A DNA stretch of 64,000 nt from a virus, in IMG/VR virus record IMGVR_UViG_3300042890_005336, positions 1-64,000 of that record. The stretch is one strand, 5' to 3'. Of this stretch, positions 53,940-62,484 are shown one piece after another. A program made the position numbers and the translations under genes. The notes beneath the pieces were generated by a model. The model made no database searches. It saw nothing but the letters and a program-made list of their open reading frames with translations, and was not told the origin of the DNA. Within the stretch, counting starts at the first letter, position 1; the number at the start of each line of letters is the position of its first letter.

Positions 53940-53947
53940 TATTTATA
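53940..53947 (-). promoter_or_regulatory. Perfect late promoter TATAAATA before portal gene
   Basis: An exact consensus ends 4 bp before ATG 53935, inside the 14-bp gap after the tape-measure gene. Transcripts from here would have essentially no 5' leader. Confidence 0.7.
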
Positions 53948-53949
53948 AT

Positions 53950-56900
53950 TTAGTTCTGCATATACAATAATTGGTCACTTACCATGCTATTATTTTCAGC
54001 TAATTTGTCCGTCATGCTCTCAAAACCTTTGGTTAACATGGCTGTTTGACGTTCTATAGCATCAACTAATGACTTAATAGGTATTAACTCTGCTAATTTA
54101 TTCAATGGAATGACTGCTTCATCTTGTCCACCGTCACGTAAACGTGTGGTTAAAGGCTCAGTGACTACGCCACCATCGAACATTTTGCCTGGCTCGGTGC
54201 CTAAGCCTTGATTAATAGTAGCTAATTTTTGCCCATAACGTGGGTCAGTGGCATAACCTGTTAAACTTTGAGCTAAAATAGCATCATCAATAGTCTTAGC
54301 TTGTAATACTTCCTTATATCGTTGATTTTCTTTTAAGAATTTAATATAATCAGCAGCACTTTCTTCCATACTGCTATACTTTTTAAAGGCAGCTTGCTGT
54401 TTAACCATTACACCTTTAGCAACATCAAATTCTTCAGTTTCTGCCATTACACTAGGCTGACCTTTACCTGCCTTTATACCAAAGAAATTTTGACCACCTG
54501 AAGTGGATTTACCATACCCTGTTTCTAAAGCTGATTGCGCTACGCCTAACCTAGCAATAACCTCAGGATTTGCAACACCTTGTTTCTTAGCTTGCTCAAG
54601 CAAGGTGTTATACATTTTATCAACAAATTCTTTACGATCTTGTGTTGTTGCAACAGGTGTCGCAGTTTCTGTTTTCTTTTCTAGCTGTTTTTTTCTTTCT
54701 TCAGTTTTTTTGATATTTTCTTCTGCTTCTTTTACTTCTTGTTCTGCTAGTTCTCTTAATCGAGTAAGATGCTTTAATCGATTTTCATTTTCTACTTTAG
54801 CAAAACCTGTTGATTTTTTAAGTTCTAACTGTAATTCAACTTGATCTTTTGAAAAAGAATCAATTTTCATATTGTTCACAATAATTGAATCTTTATAAAA
54901 TTTGATTTTATCATCAAGTTGGTTTACTTCACGTGTATCTTTTTTACGTTGCTCTGATGCGTCAAAAGCAGCTTTTGATTGATCACGTGAAGCATTCATT
55001 AGTTCTTGTTCAGCTTTTATACGATCATCCGTTAACTTTTGTAACTCAACTTTTTTAGCTTCAACTCCTGCAATGTCACCTGCCCGATATAATGCAGCTA
55101 ATTGTTTTTTAGCTTGGTCTTCAGCAATTGACGCAGCAGTTGCTTTTTCAGTAGCTATATCAGTAATTTTTTTCTTTTCTTCTACTTTAGCTTCTGCTTT
55201 TTTAGTTGCTTCAGTTTTTTCTACCTTCGTAGGATCTTTTATACCTAATAGTTGTCTAACGTATTTTCCAAAGTCTGAAACATTTGCCCCAAAACCTTTA
55301 GCAGCATTATTGAATAAATCGGTTGCACTTTTAATACCACCTCCTGCTTCTTCTTTGGCTATAGCTTCTTTTCTCTGTTGATTTATTAAATCAGTCACTG
55401 CTTTAGTAGCAGGATCACTAACTTTACGCATTTCATCGATAATTTGTGGTAAAGTTTTGTCAGGAAATTGTTTTTGTAAATCAGCAATCTTATCTAATTT
55501 TGGTATAAAATCAAAGAATTTTGCATAGTCAACTGCTGCTATTTCCTTACCAATATCACCTGATACTTTTACTGCGCTTGATAATTGTGTTAATGTTTGT
55601 TTAGTTTCTCTACCAAACAACTGCAAATTATCCGTAACACTGCCAACACCTTGCATCATATTCTGTAAAAATTGTGGTGCAGTTTGTAATAATTTAGCAT
55701 CTTCAGCCCTTGTTACACCACCCGCAGCAAGTGTTCTAGCTAATGAAGCACCCGCATCCTTCATACCTTCAGCACTCAATAACGTAGCAACTTGTATGCC
55801 ATCTTGTAATACTTTTAAACGATCTTTATCTGCAGCATCACCTTTTGCAGTTTCCTCTATTAACGCAGCACGTAATTCTTCAATAGCCATAATTTGTTCA
55901 CGGGCTTGTTCTTGTTCTTGACGTGTTGTACCTGTTAGAGCAGCTAATTGATCTAATTCTGATATATATTTTCCTGCAGCTTGTGATAACTTTTTAATAT
56001 CTTTTTCTTGTTGCATGCCTAATCTTGCTTGCAAACTTAAGAACTTTAATGTTCCTTTCATTTGTTCTTCACGATCAAGCCCCATATATTGTAATTCTTT
56101 ACCCAACTGACTTTCATATAAGTCAGCAGAAGTTTCAATAAATTTTTCTAAACCTTTAATAGTTGTAGGACCAATTTGGGCTAATTCTTTACCTGCGCCT
56201 TTGATAATTCCTGCAAATTGTCCTGCTTCAGACATAGCAAATGAAAGTTTTTTCATTTGCTCACGTAAGGTTGTCATGCCACCCGCACTAGTTAACGCAG
56301 AATTACTTAAATCTTTGAAAGTATCAAAAAGCTTATCTTTCAATTGTGCAAGCATAGTTGCAATTTCTAATTGTGCATCACGTGCTTTAGCCTCATATTG
56401 AGCAAATAACCCTAACCCAACTGCTGCTGCACCTGCAATACGACCAATCATACCAAGCGGACCCATCACCACCATGAGACCGCCAATAGTCATACTCAGA
56501 TTACCAAAATCTCTTATAACTTGGTTGACTGCTTTACCAACTGTTTCTTGTTGCTTTGCCTCTAGTGCTAAGCCACGTTCACCTGAAATTAAAGCTTTAG
56601 TATATGCAATTTGTGCATCAATCATTGCATCAAAGACACGTTTTGCACCCATTGCAGCAGTTGTCAATATGTCTAAACCAACTGATGATGCAGATAAACG
56701 GTTATTTTGCTCACGATGCGCTTTAGCTGCAGCAGCATCAATATCTGCCATAGCTTGTTGATTAGCTTGATACGCCCTATATTGATTGTCTAGTTGTTGA
56801 TTTAAACGATTAAACGTTGATTGTGTACTATTAACAGCATTACTTTGATTTTTTACTGCCTTACTCGATTCTTCAATTGCATCTAAATTTCTTCGCTGAG

Positions 56901-57045
56901 CACGTTCTTGTGCATTATTACTAGCCCTATTTACTCGATTAGTAGCAACACCAATAGCAGTGTTTACATTATTAATAGAGTTTGCTAACTCAGTGAACTT
57001 CTCATTGAGTTTATACATCAATTCAGGATCAAGTTGGTCTGCCAT
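53950..57045 (-). CDS. Tape-measure-like tail protein with glucosaminidase domain
   Basis: The 1031-residue protein is mainly long coiled coils. It has a hydrophobic segment near residues 180-217 (IGGLMVVMGPLGMIGRIAGA), the pattern of tape-measure proteins that set tail length and exit at injection. Residues about 800-950 form a FlgJ/LytE-type glucosaminidase (PF01832-like): LGVAQSALETGYGKSTSGGQ with Glu near 838 as probable acid, then NFFGIKAGKG and a YATDPRYGQKLATI end. This would cut peptidoglycan during entry. The C-terminus has the FDGGVVTEPLTTRLRDGG motif common in tape-measure ends. T4 gp29 is only 590 residues. It lies next to gp20 and divergent from gp26. Confidence 0.8.
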   Translation of the reverse strand: MADQLDPELMYKLNEKFTELANSINNVNTAIGVATNRVNRASNNAQERAQRRNLDAIEESSKAVKNQSNAVNSTQSTFNRLNQQLDNQYRAYQANQQAMADIDAAAAKAHREQNNRLSASSVGLDILTTAAMGAKRVFDAMIDAQIAYTKALISGERGLALEAKQQETVGKAVNQVIRDFGNLSMTIGGLMVVMGPLGMIGRIAGAAAVGLGLFAQYEAKARDAQLEIATMLAQLKDKLFDTFKDLSNSALTSAGGMTTLREQMKKLSFAMSEAGQFAGIIKGAGKELAQIGPTTIKGLEKFIETSADLYESQLGKELQYMGLDREEQMKGTLKFLSLQARLGMQQEKDIKKLSQAAGKYISELDQLAALTGTTRQEQEQAREQIMAIEELRAALIEETAKGDAADKDRLKVLQDGIQVATLLSAEGMKDAGASLARTLAAGGVTRAEDAKLLQTAPQFLQNMMQGVGSVTDNLQLFGRETKQTLTQLSSAVKVSGDIGKEIAAVDYAKFFDFIPKLDKIADLQKQFPDKTLPQIIDEMRKVSDPATKAVTDLINQQRKEAIAKEEAGGGIKSATDLFNNAAKGFGANVSDFGKYVRQLLGIKDPTKVEKTEATKKAEAKVEEKKKITDIATEKATAASIAEDQAKKQLAALYRAGDIAGVEAKKVELQKLTDDRIKAEQELMNASRDQSKAAFDASEQRKKDTREVNQLDDKIKFYKDSIIVNNMKIDSFSKDQVELQLELKKSTGFAKVENENRLKHLTRLRELAEQEVKEAEENIKKTEERKKQLEKKTETATPVATTQDRKEFVDKMYNTLLEQAKKQGVANPEVIARLGVAQSALETGYGKSTSGGQNFFGIKAGKGQPSVMAETEEFDVAKGVMVKQQAAFKKYSSMEESAADYIKFLKENQRYKEVLQAKTIDDAILAQSLTGYATDPRYGQKLATINQGLGTEPGKMFDGGVVTEPLTTRLRDGGQDEAVIPLNKLAELIPIKSLVDAIERQTAMLTKGFESMTDKLAENNSMVSDQLLYMQN

Positions 57046-57076
57046 TTTTTATATGCCAAAATTATAGGATTAAATA

Positions 57077-57084
57077 TATTTATC
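57077..57084 (-). promoter_or_regulatory. T4-type late promoter (GATAAATA)
   Basis: Located 31 bp before ATG 57045 in the 69-bp divergent gap with gp26. No clear ribosome site is seen in the leader. Confidence 0.65.
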
Positions 57085-57114
57085 TAATATTATATACGGA
57101 GATTTAACTTCACT

Positions 57115-57936
57115 ATGGAAAACAACCCACTAAAGCAGTATTTTAGAAGACCTGCTATACATATTCGTTTGCCAAGCAATCATCAATACACATCTGACGT
57201 GGTTGATTTTCCACCAACAGGAGAGTTACCTGTATACCCAATGACAGCAAATGATGAAATTACAGCACGTACACCTGATGCCTTATATAATGGTTCAGCA
57301 GTAGTTTCTATTGTCCAAAGCTGTGTTCCTTCTATTAAAAATCCTTGGGCTTTACTAAATTCTGACTTAGAAACCATACTAATTTCCATAAGAATTGCTA
57401 CTAACGGTGATGAAATGGATGTTGATACTACGTGCCCTAATTGTAAAAACTCTAATCGGTATGGTATCAACCTTAGTAAATTATTATCAACAATTACTAT
57501 TGGCAATTATAACGAAGAACTAGTAGTTGGAGATTTAGCAATAAAGTTTCGTTCTATTACCTATCAAGATAACAACACTGCAAGTGCTGAACAATTTGAA
57601 ATACAACGTGGACTAGCACAATTAGAAAACTTTGAAGATGGTGAGGCTAAGAATAAGGCAGCAAGTGAATTATTAGTACGTATGAACACACTTACACAGA
57701 AAATACTTGCTAGAAATATTGAATATATTAGAACACCTGAAACATCAGTAGCTAATCAACCATTTATTTTAGACTTTTTACAGAATTGTGATAAAAAAAT
57801 GTATGATTTAATACGTGATCACAATATTGAGTTACGTGAAAGTAGTCAATCTAAGCCACTAAGGTTTAAGTGTGTTAGTTGTCAACATGAATATGATCAA
57901 ACCATAACATTTAGTGTTACCGATTTTTTCGAATGA
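57115..57936 (+). CDS. 26: Baseplate hub protein gp26
   Basis: gp26 takes part in assembling the central baseplate hub. The start NPLKQYFRRPAIHIRLPSN, GELPVYPMTANDEI, RTPDALYNG and VVSIVQSCVPSIKNPW are characteristic of the gp26/T4 baseplate family. The protein has a zinc-binding pair of CxxC knuckles (C107/C110 and C253/C256), usual in the marine members. The 273-residue length is somewhat longer than T4 gp26 (208). The last bases overlap the next ATG by 4 bp. Confidence 0.85.
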   Translation: MENNPLKQYFRRPAIHIRLPSNHQYTSDVVDFPPTGELPVYPMTANDEITARTPDALYNGSAVVSIVQSCVPSIKNPWALLNSDLETILISIRIATNGDEMDVDTTCPNCKNSNRYGINLSKLLSTITIGNYNEELVVGDLAIKFRSITYQDNNTASAEQFEIQRGLAQLENFEDGEAKNKAASELLVRMNTLTQKILARNIEYIRTPETSVANQPFILDFLQNCDKKMYDLIRDHNIELRESSQSKPLRFKCVSCQHEYDQTITFSVTDFFE

Positions 57937-58160
57937 GGCTTCTCTATCTGTCTCAAGATGACATAGAGAAGCTAGTAAAAACCTACGAAGACGAAGTTAC
58001 TACCATCAAACGCAATGCATTAAAAGCTGCATGGTACATGCGTGGCTCATTATCATATGTTGATGCCATGAATCTTTCACCATCTGAGACTAGTATTATT
58101 AACAAGTTGATTGATGAAAATCTAGAAGTTACTAAGAAAAGTGGATTACCATTCTTTTAA
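57933..58160 (+). CDS. Small baseplate hub-associated protein
   Basis: The 75-residue helical protein contains AAWYMRGSLSYVDAMNLSPS and ends NLEVTKKSGLPFF, a sequence type that follows gp26 in many marine T4-like phages and is sometimes labelled gp51-like. It overlaps gp26 by 4 bp (ATGA), which implies coupled translation. A hub assembly role is inferred from position. Confidence 0.65.
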   Translation: MRLLYLSQDDIEKLVKTYEDEVTTIKRNALKAAWYMRGSLSYVDAMNLSPSETSIINKLIDENLEVTKKSGLPFF

Positions 58161-58178
58161 GATGACCTAACGGTCATC
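58161..58178. other. 7-bp hairpin directly after the hub gene stop
   Basis: GATGACC and GGTCATC pair perfectly with a TAAC loop, beginning on the base after the stop codon. No T-run follows, so it may stabilise the mRNA 3' end or begin the structured region. Confidence 0.6.
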
Positions 58179-58183
58179 TATTC

Positions 58184-58231
58184 GTGTACTAGCTTACGCT
58201 ATCGCTACAGCTACGTACACTCATTTTTTTC
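58184..58231 (+). terminator. Rho-independent terminator of the gp26 operon
   Basis: GTGTAC-TAGCT pairs with AGCTA-(C)-GTACAC, an 11-bp stem with one bulged C, followed by TCATTTTTTTC on the plus strand. It separates the hub genes from the non-coding island. Confidence 0.75.
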
Positions 58232-58750
58232 TATTATTATTTTTTTGCCTATTTCTTTTTTGCAAAAAGGTGGATAAATGTAAAGTTAATTGCATATATC
58301 CACGATTTATAATCTTTCTTCCCTGCCTACTTGCGTAGAAGGTGCTCACTTCGTGTATTTTACTCAGGTAGGTTTGACTATGTCACCCCGAAACTTGTTA
58401 ACAAGAAATACACCGCATACACTGTAAAGTTAATAACCGCAGTGAGTTAGTTATTAACACAGTCTCGACCCTTTTCCACTATCATCATGATCGAGCACTT
58501 GGTAAAAAAATAGTATCTTTACCCCAACCTACTTTACAGTAGATCCAACTATTACGACAATAGAAACGTGATATACCTTGGGTATCCGTTTAAGCGTCCT
58601 TGTAACCATAATGGTTTTTCGGATAGTCTATTGAAGATGCTGTAGAACTCAGCTAAGGCATTGACCAACTTTCATCAGTTTACCTACGTTGCGTTACTAG
58701 GTCATGCAACCGTACCCATTGTTCTATAAAACAGCCCTTAGTTTGAGACC
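58232..58750. ncRNA. Candidate large structured non-coding RNA
   Basis: About 510 bp without a convincing reading frame on either strand, about 40% G+C by my count over 58321-58740, above most neighbouring coding sequence. Perfect or near-perfect helices include GTGGATA/TATCCAC (58270-58303), ACTGTAAAGT/ACTTTACAGT (58421-58430 with 58531-58540, 10 bp), and inside this GTTAATAAC/GTTATTAAC (58429-58458), AGTCTCGA/TCGAG(C)ACT (58461-58499) and GGTAAA/TTTACC (58501-58523). Further helices are CTATT/AATAG (58549-58563), AAACG/CGTTT (58564-58591), AACCA/TGGTT near 58604-58616, and TAC-GTTGC/GCAAC-c-GTA (58685-58714). CTCA.CTAAGGC (58648-58659) pairs with GCCcTTAG..TGAG (58734-58747). Strand is unresolved: a GCAA tetraloop favours minus, while GATAAATG at 58273 and the upstream terminator could favour plus. 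Confidence 0.55.
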
Positions 58751-59250
58751 TGAGAATGTTTTTTGAATATACCTGAGTTGAGAGTGAAAAATGTGTCTAA
58801 TTCTGAGATAATCCATACACCGTAATCAGGACTTTTATATACCATATAACTTGGTACATCCCACTTTACAGTGTCTTGGACAGCAATGTAACGACCTTTA
58901 TGATTAAATTTCATAAACAGCACGTTTAAGTCATGCTCGTCGCTTACATCTAATAGTTGTTGTAACCAACCATTCAATACTTTGCAATTAGTTAGTAGTT
59001 GATGAAAAGGAAAGTCTCCATAGTTTTTGCATTCAATATTGAGCAATGGAAACGACACCCCAGGTATAATATCCCCCTTAAAGCTGCGTACCTGCCCTTC
59101 ATGCAATACTTCTTTACGTCCCTTATTTGATCCACCAACATATGCGCCACTATTTGGAACACGAATAAAAGATTCATTATACCTATCACTTAAGTATTTT
59201 GCAATCTCTCGTTCAAAACTACTTCCTTTAATTTTACTTGCTGATGGCAT
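58738..59250 (-). CDS. PD-(D/E)XK nuclease, Holliday-junction-resolvase-like
   Basis: The 170-residue protein has KGSSFEREIAKYL (E13), RVPNSGA, FKGDII (D60) and LNIECKNYG (E73-x-K75), the active-site pattern of archaeal Hjc-type resolvases in the PD-(D/E)XK superfamily. It could resolve recombination branches before packaging, a job done by gp49 (endonuclease VII) in T4. It lies 16 bp downstream of gp46, matching a recombination role. Its stop lies inside a predicted helix of the adjacent non-coding island. Confidence 0.75.
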   Translation of the reverse strand: MPSASKIKGSSFEREIAKYLSDRYNESFIRVPNSGAYVGGSNKGRKEVLHEGQVRSFKGDIIPGVSFPLLNIECKNYGDFPFHQLLTNCKVLNGWLQQLLDVSDEHDLNVLFMKFNHKGRYIAVQDTVKWDVPSYMVYKSPDYGVWIISELDTFFTLNSGIFKKHSQVSN

Positions 59251-59266
59251 AATCCCTACTTATACC

Positions 59267-61432
59267 CTATGCTGCCAAACTATTTTTTTCATTTGACAAC
59301 TGATAACTTGTAAACCCACCTTCTTTGACCACTTGTAGCACGTTAGTTACACGACTTACAAGCTCATCACGATGTGAGATTAACCAAACTGATTTGTCCC
59401 TGCGTCTGCCTAATTCTTTAAATAACATGACCGCATTTTCTACACCAACACTATCTAACCCATTATCAATCATTTCATCAACAAATAATAAGTTGATACC
59501 TTGGTATAAATTTTCCCATACATCCCTAAAAGCAAATGATAGGGATAGTATTAATCTTGTACTTTCACCACGACTAAAGTTACCATAACTTAGCTCACGA
59601 CCTAATTCAGTAATTTCTACCGATAAATCGTTTTGAAACTTCACACGATGTGGTAAACCCATCTTATCTAAATAATGACTCAAACGTGAATTCAAATAAT
59701 TTAGATTTTGGTCAATAATTTTCTTACGCAAAAAGCTTTTCTTATTGGTCAGTAAATCTAACAAATATTCTTGGTGCTTTAACATACGTGTTAAATCATT
59801 CAATTGATCATATGACACTACCGCAATACTATTAGTCATCATGTCATTAATTTGCTCTGCATAAGGATCAACTTCTTCAAAACGCTTTTCTAACGCTTGT
59901 TCCAACTTTTCAACAGTGCTTTGATGCTTTAAAGCTGCTTCTAAAGTACTGTATATGGTAGTAGGCTTATCACCTAACTCACCTACCTCTAACTTTACGT
60001 TGTCATATTGTTCGTTTAGTGCATCAATATCATTGTCATGAAGTGTTGTAGTTTGTTGAAAATCTTGCTGTAATTTCAATGTTTTTTCAGATAAAGAGTC
60101 AATAGTTGACTTATGATTTAACGCTTCTTCTAATGTTTTATAGTGTACAGCAGGAATTGTTGGTATATTACCAATATCTTTAAGTATAGTATTATATTCT
60201 TTTGCCTGATTTTCTGCTGTACTTAATTCAGTTTTCAGTTCAGCTAAACGATCTTCTTTGTTTTTTAGCGTAAGCTTATGTGTTTGATCATGATAATCTT
60301 GACCACATGCATAGCATTTATGATCATGTAACTTCACTAATTCTTCGTTAATAGTTGCAATTTCTTTATTCAACCGTGTACAAGTAGCATTGCTAGCATC
60401 AAATAATTTCTTAGTATTATCTCTTGTAAGAGTTTTATCCTTAATTTCAGAAATAATTTTTAAGTTTTTAATTTCGATATTAATATCAATATTTTTTAAC
60501 GCATTCATCTGCGTAACTATTGCTTCTTTATTTTTCTTGTAAGTTATTACCGCATCATTATATCGTTTGTTTAATTTTGCTGTTTCCGCAGTAAAATGAG
60601 TTTTGGCATTGGTTAGCTTAGTATAATTTTCATTATACTTTGATAGTGTGCGATGTGAGGCAAGTTCTTGTTGAATATCAATTTTGTATAATTCAACTAA
60701 TTGATTCGTATAATTGGCAACATCCTCATCTTTTTTGGTAATCCATAGTGCTTGTCTACGCTTAAGATTATCAATTTGTTCTTGTATTTTGGTGTTTGCG
60801 TCTTGCAACCCACGTATTTTAAATTCTTCTTGTTGAATTTGATCTTTTACTGAACGATTTAATTCTTTAATACTTTCTGCTTTTTCTGAAAGTATAGTAA
60901 TACCAAGTAATTGTTCAATAATTTCACGTTGGTCTGCTGCTTTAAGTGCTAAAAATGGTTCATTATAAGTGTTTAAGGCAACAGTATGCTTAAACATCTC
61001 AGAAGAAATTCCAACAACGGATTCAATTGCAAGCTGTGTTTCACGACTATCTCCTTGACTTTCATTTTCATCTTCTGAGAATTCTTGCTCAGCATTATCA
61101 ACATAAAATTTAAGTATATTTGGTTTACGACCACGTTCAATACGATATTCTGTGCCATTTACCTCAAAGTCTAAAGTAACTAACATATGTTTACCGTTAG
61201 TCAGGTTAATTAAATTATCTCTTTTAATATTATTAAGTACGCTACCATATAATACATAGCACAATGCTTGAATAATCGTTGATTTACCTGTGCCATTACG
61301 TGCACCATCACCGCCTAAGTCACGATTTTCACCAAGAATAAGTGTTAAATCGTTGCGAGCAAAGTTAATATACTGTGATACTGCACCAACAGATAAGAAG
61401 TTTTTAATCGATAGTTGTTTTATAATTATCAT
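59267..61432 (-). CDS. 46: Recombination exonuclease subunit gp46 (Rad50-like)
   Basis: gp46 is the SMC-type ATPase of the gp46/gp47 complex that resects DNA ends for recombination-dependent replication. The 721-residue protein has a Walker A GARNGTGKST (about 43-52), long coiled coils with a CYACG zinc hook near residue 372, an ABC signature FSRGESTRLILSLSF (about 618-632) and Walker B NLLFVDEMIDNG (about 645-656). The start overlaps gp47 by 4 bp. T4 gp46 is 560 residues, so the coiled coil here is longer. Confidence 0.95.
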   Translation of the reverse strand: MIIIKQLSIKNFLSVGAVSQYINFARNDLTLILGENRDLGGDGARNGTGKSTIIQALCYVLYGSVLNNIKRDNLINLTNGKHMLVTLDFEVNGTEYRIERGRKPNILKFYVDNAEQEFSEDENESQGDSRETQLAIESVVGISSEMFKHTVALNTYNEPFLALKAADQREIIEQLLGITILSEKAESIKELNRSVKDQIQQEEFKIRGLQDANTKIQEQIDNLKRRQALWITKKDEDVANYTNQLVELYKIDIQQELASHRTLSKYNENYTKLTNAKTHFTAETAKLNKRYNDAVITYKKNKEAIVTQMNALKNIDINIEIKNLKIISEIKDKTLTRDNTKKLFDASNATCTRLNKEIATINEELVKLHDHKCYACGQDYHDQTHKLTLKNKEDRLAELKTELSTAENQAKEYNTILKDIGNIPTIPAVHYKTLEEALNHKSTIDSLSEKTLKLQQDFQQTTTLHDNDIDALNEQYDNVKLEVGELGDKPTTIYSTLEAALKHQSTVEKLEQALEKRFEEVDPYAEQINDMMTNSIAVVSYDQLNDLTRMLKHQEYLLDLLTNKKSFLRKKIIDQNLNYLNSRLSHYLDKMGLPHRVKFQNDLSVEITELGRELSYGNFSRGESTRLILSLSFAFRDVWENLYQGINLLFVDEMIDNGLDSVGVENAVMLFKELGRRRDKSVWLISHRDELVSRVTNVLQVVKEGGFTSYQLSNEKNSLAA

Positions 61433-62445
61433 AGATTTTTATAGATATTGAGCAATAATTGCTTGTCAAACTTACCCTCATCAAGTTGTTCAATTTGGGA
61501 TAGTACTATAGCATCAACGGATTCAAATTGCAAATTGGCTTCAAAATTATTGTCAGTTTCAATATCCACTCGTTGTGGAATCATAGTCATTTCACGCAAT
61601 TTATATTCTTTCATAATTGTTTCCTTTATGCTGCTAGACTCCTCATAACTTATATCTGTATCAATAGTGATGCGTAAACACCCATTTTGAATCAGTAATG
61701 AGTCAGGGTTTTCTAAAATTTGTGTTAAATTATATGTACGAAATTTAGGTTGATTAGGCCACGAATGATAAGTTGGTTTATCGCCCCATGCTAGTATCAT
61801 CATGCCACGATCATCATCATTTACATCACTATAATTATGCGGAAATGCGTTACCAATATATGTGATGTTTCCTTTTGTTTGGCGTTTATGAAAATGTCCT
61901 GTAAAAACATGGTCAAAATGTTGTAGTTGATTACGATTGATTTCACCATGATCAGGCATTTCAACCATAGCATTCATATAGAATGATGGTAATTCAAAGT
62001 GACCAAACAAGTATTGTGCGTTTAACTTTTGTAATTTTTTATAATCTTCACCAATAAGCCATGGTGCAATGATGCAATCCCCATCAACAATCCAATCGTT
62101 ACAAATAATAATTCGATCAAGGTGTTTTGCCCATTCCATACTCTGTACATCACGACGATCTCTATAATACAAGTCATGATTACCCACGATGAAATATATT
62201 TTTTCAAAGTTTTCATTGAGTTTTTCTAGTGCCCGTAAACTATAATTTTGTGTTAGTACATTAATTGTTGCACGATTATGGTTCCAATCACCTAGAAAAA
62301 AACATGTTTCACACCCATGTTTTTTAGCGGTTGCTATAAACCATTCGACAAATTGTAAGCAGTCTTCGTTATGTTGTATACTATTGTTCTTTAGACCAAA
62401 GTGTATATCGGTAAAAACTGCTGCTTTTTTAAATAAATTAGTCAT
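61429..62445 (-). CDS. 47: Recombination exonuclease subunit gp47 (Mre11-like)
   Basis: gp47 is the metal-dependent nuclease partner of gp46. The 338-residue protein has phosphoesterase motifs: FTDIHFGL (D13, H15), FFLGDWNHN (D53, N55, H56), VGNHDLYY (N89, H90, D91), and later HFDHVFTGHFHKRQ. Length equals T4 gp47 (339). It overlaps gp46 by 4 bp. The C-terminal end (EQLDEGKFDKQLLLNIYKNL) would contact gp46. Confidence 0.95.
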   Translation of the reverse strand: MTNLFKKAAVFTDIHFGLKNNSIQHNEDCLQFVEWFIATAKKHGCETCFFLGDWNHNRATINVLTQNYSLRALEKLNENFEKIYFIVGNHDLYYRDRRDVQSMEWAKHLDRIIICNDWIVDGDCIIAPWLIGEDYKKLQKLNAQYLFGHFELPSFYMNAMVEMPDHGEINRNQLQHFDHVFTGHFHKRQTKGNITYIGNAFPHNYSDVNDDDRGMMILAWGDKPTYHSWPNQPKFRTYNLTQILENPDSLLIQNGCLRITIDTDISYEESSSIKETIMKEYKLREMTMIPQRVDIETDNNFEANLQFESVDAIVLSQIEQLDEGKFDKQLLLNIYKNL

Positions 62446-62484
62446 TCAAAGAATGTACTGTAGCTTGTATGACAAGTCAAAAAA

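Noticed and set aside
58232-58737. tRNA, tmRNA or group I intron in the non-coding island
   Set aside because: No T-arm-like GGTTCRA, no CCA-ending acceptor pair, and no interrupted gene on either side; both flanking genes are complete.
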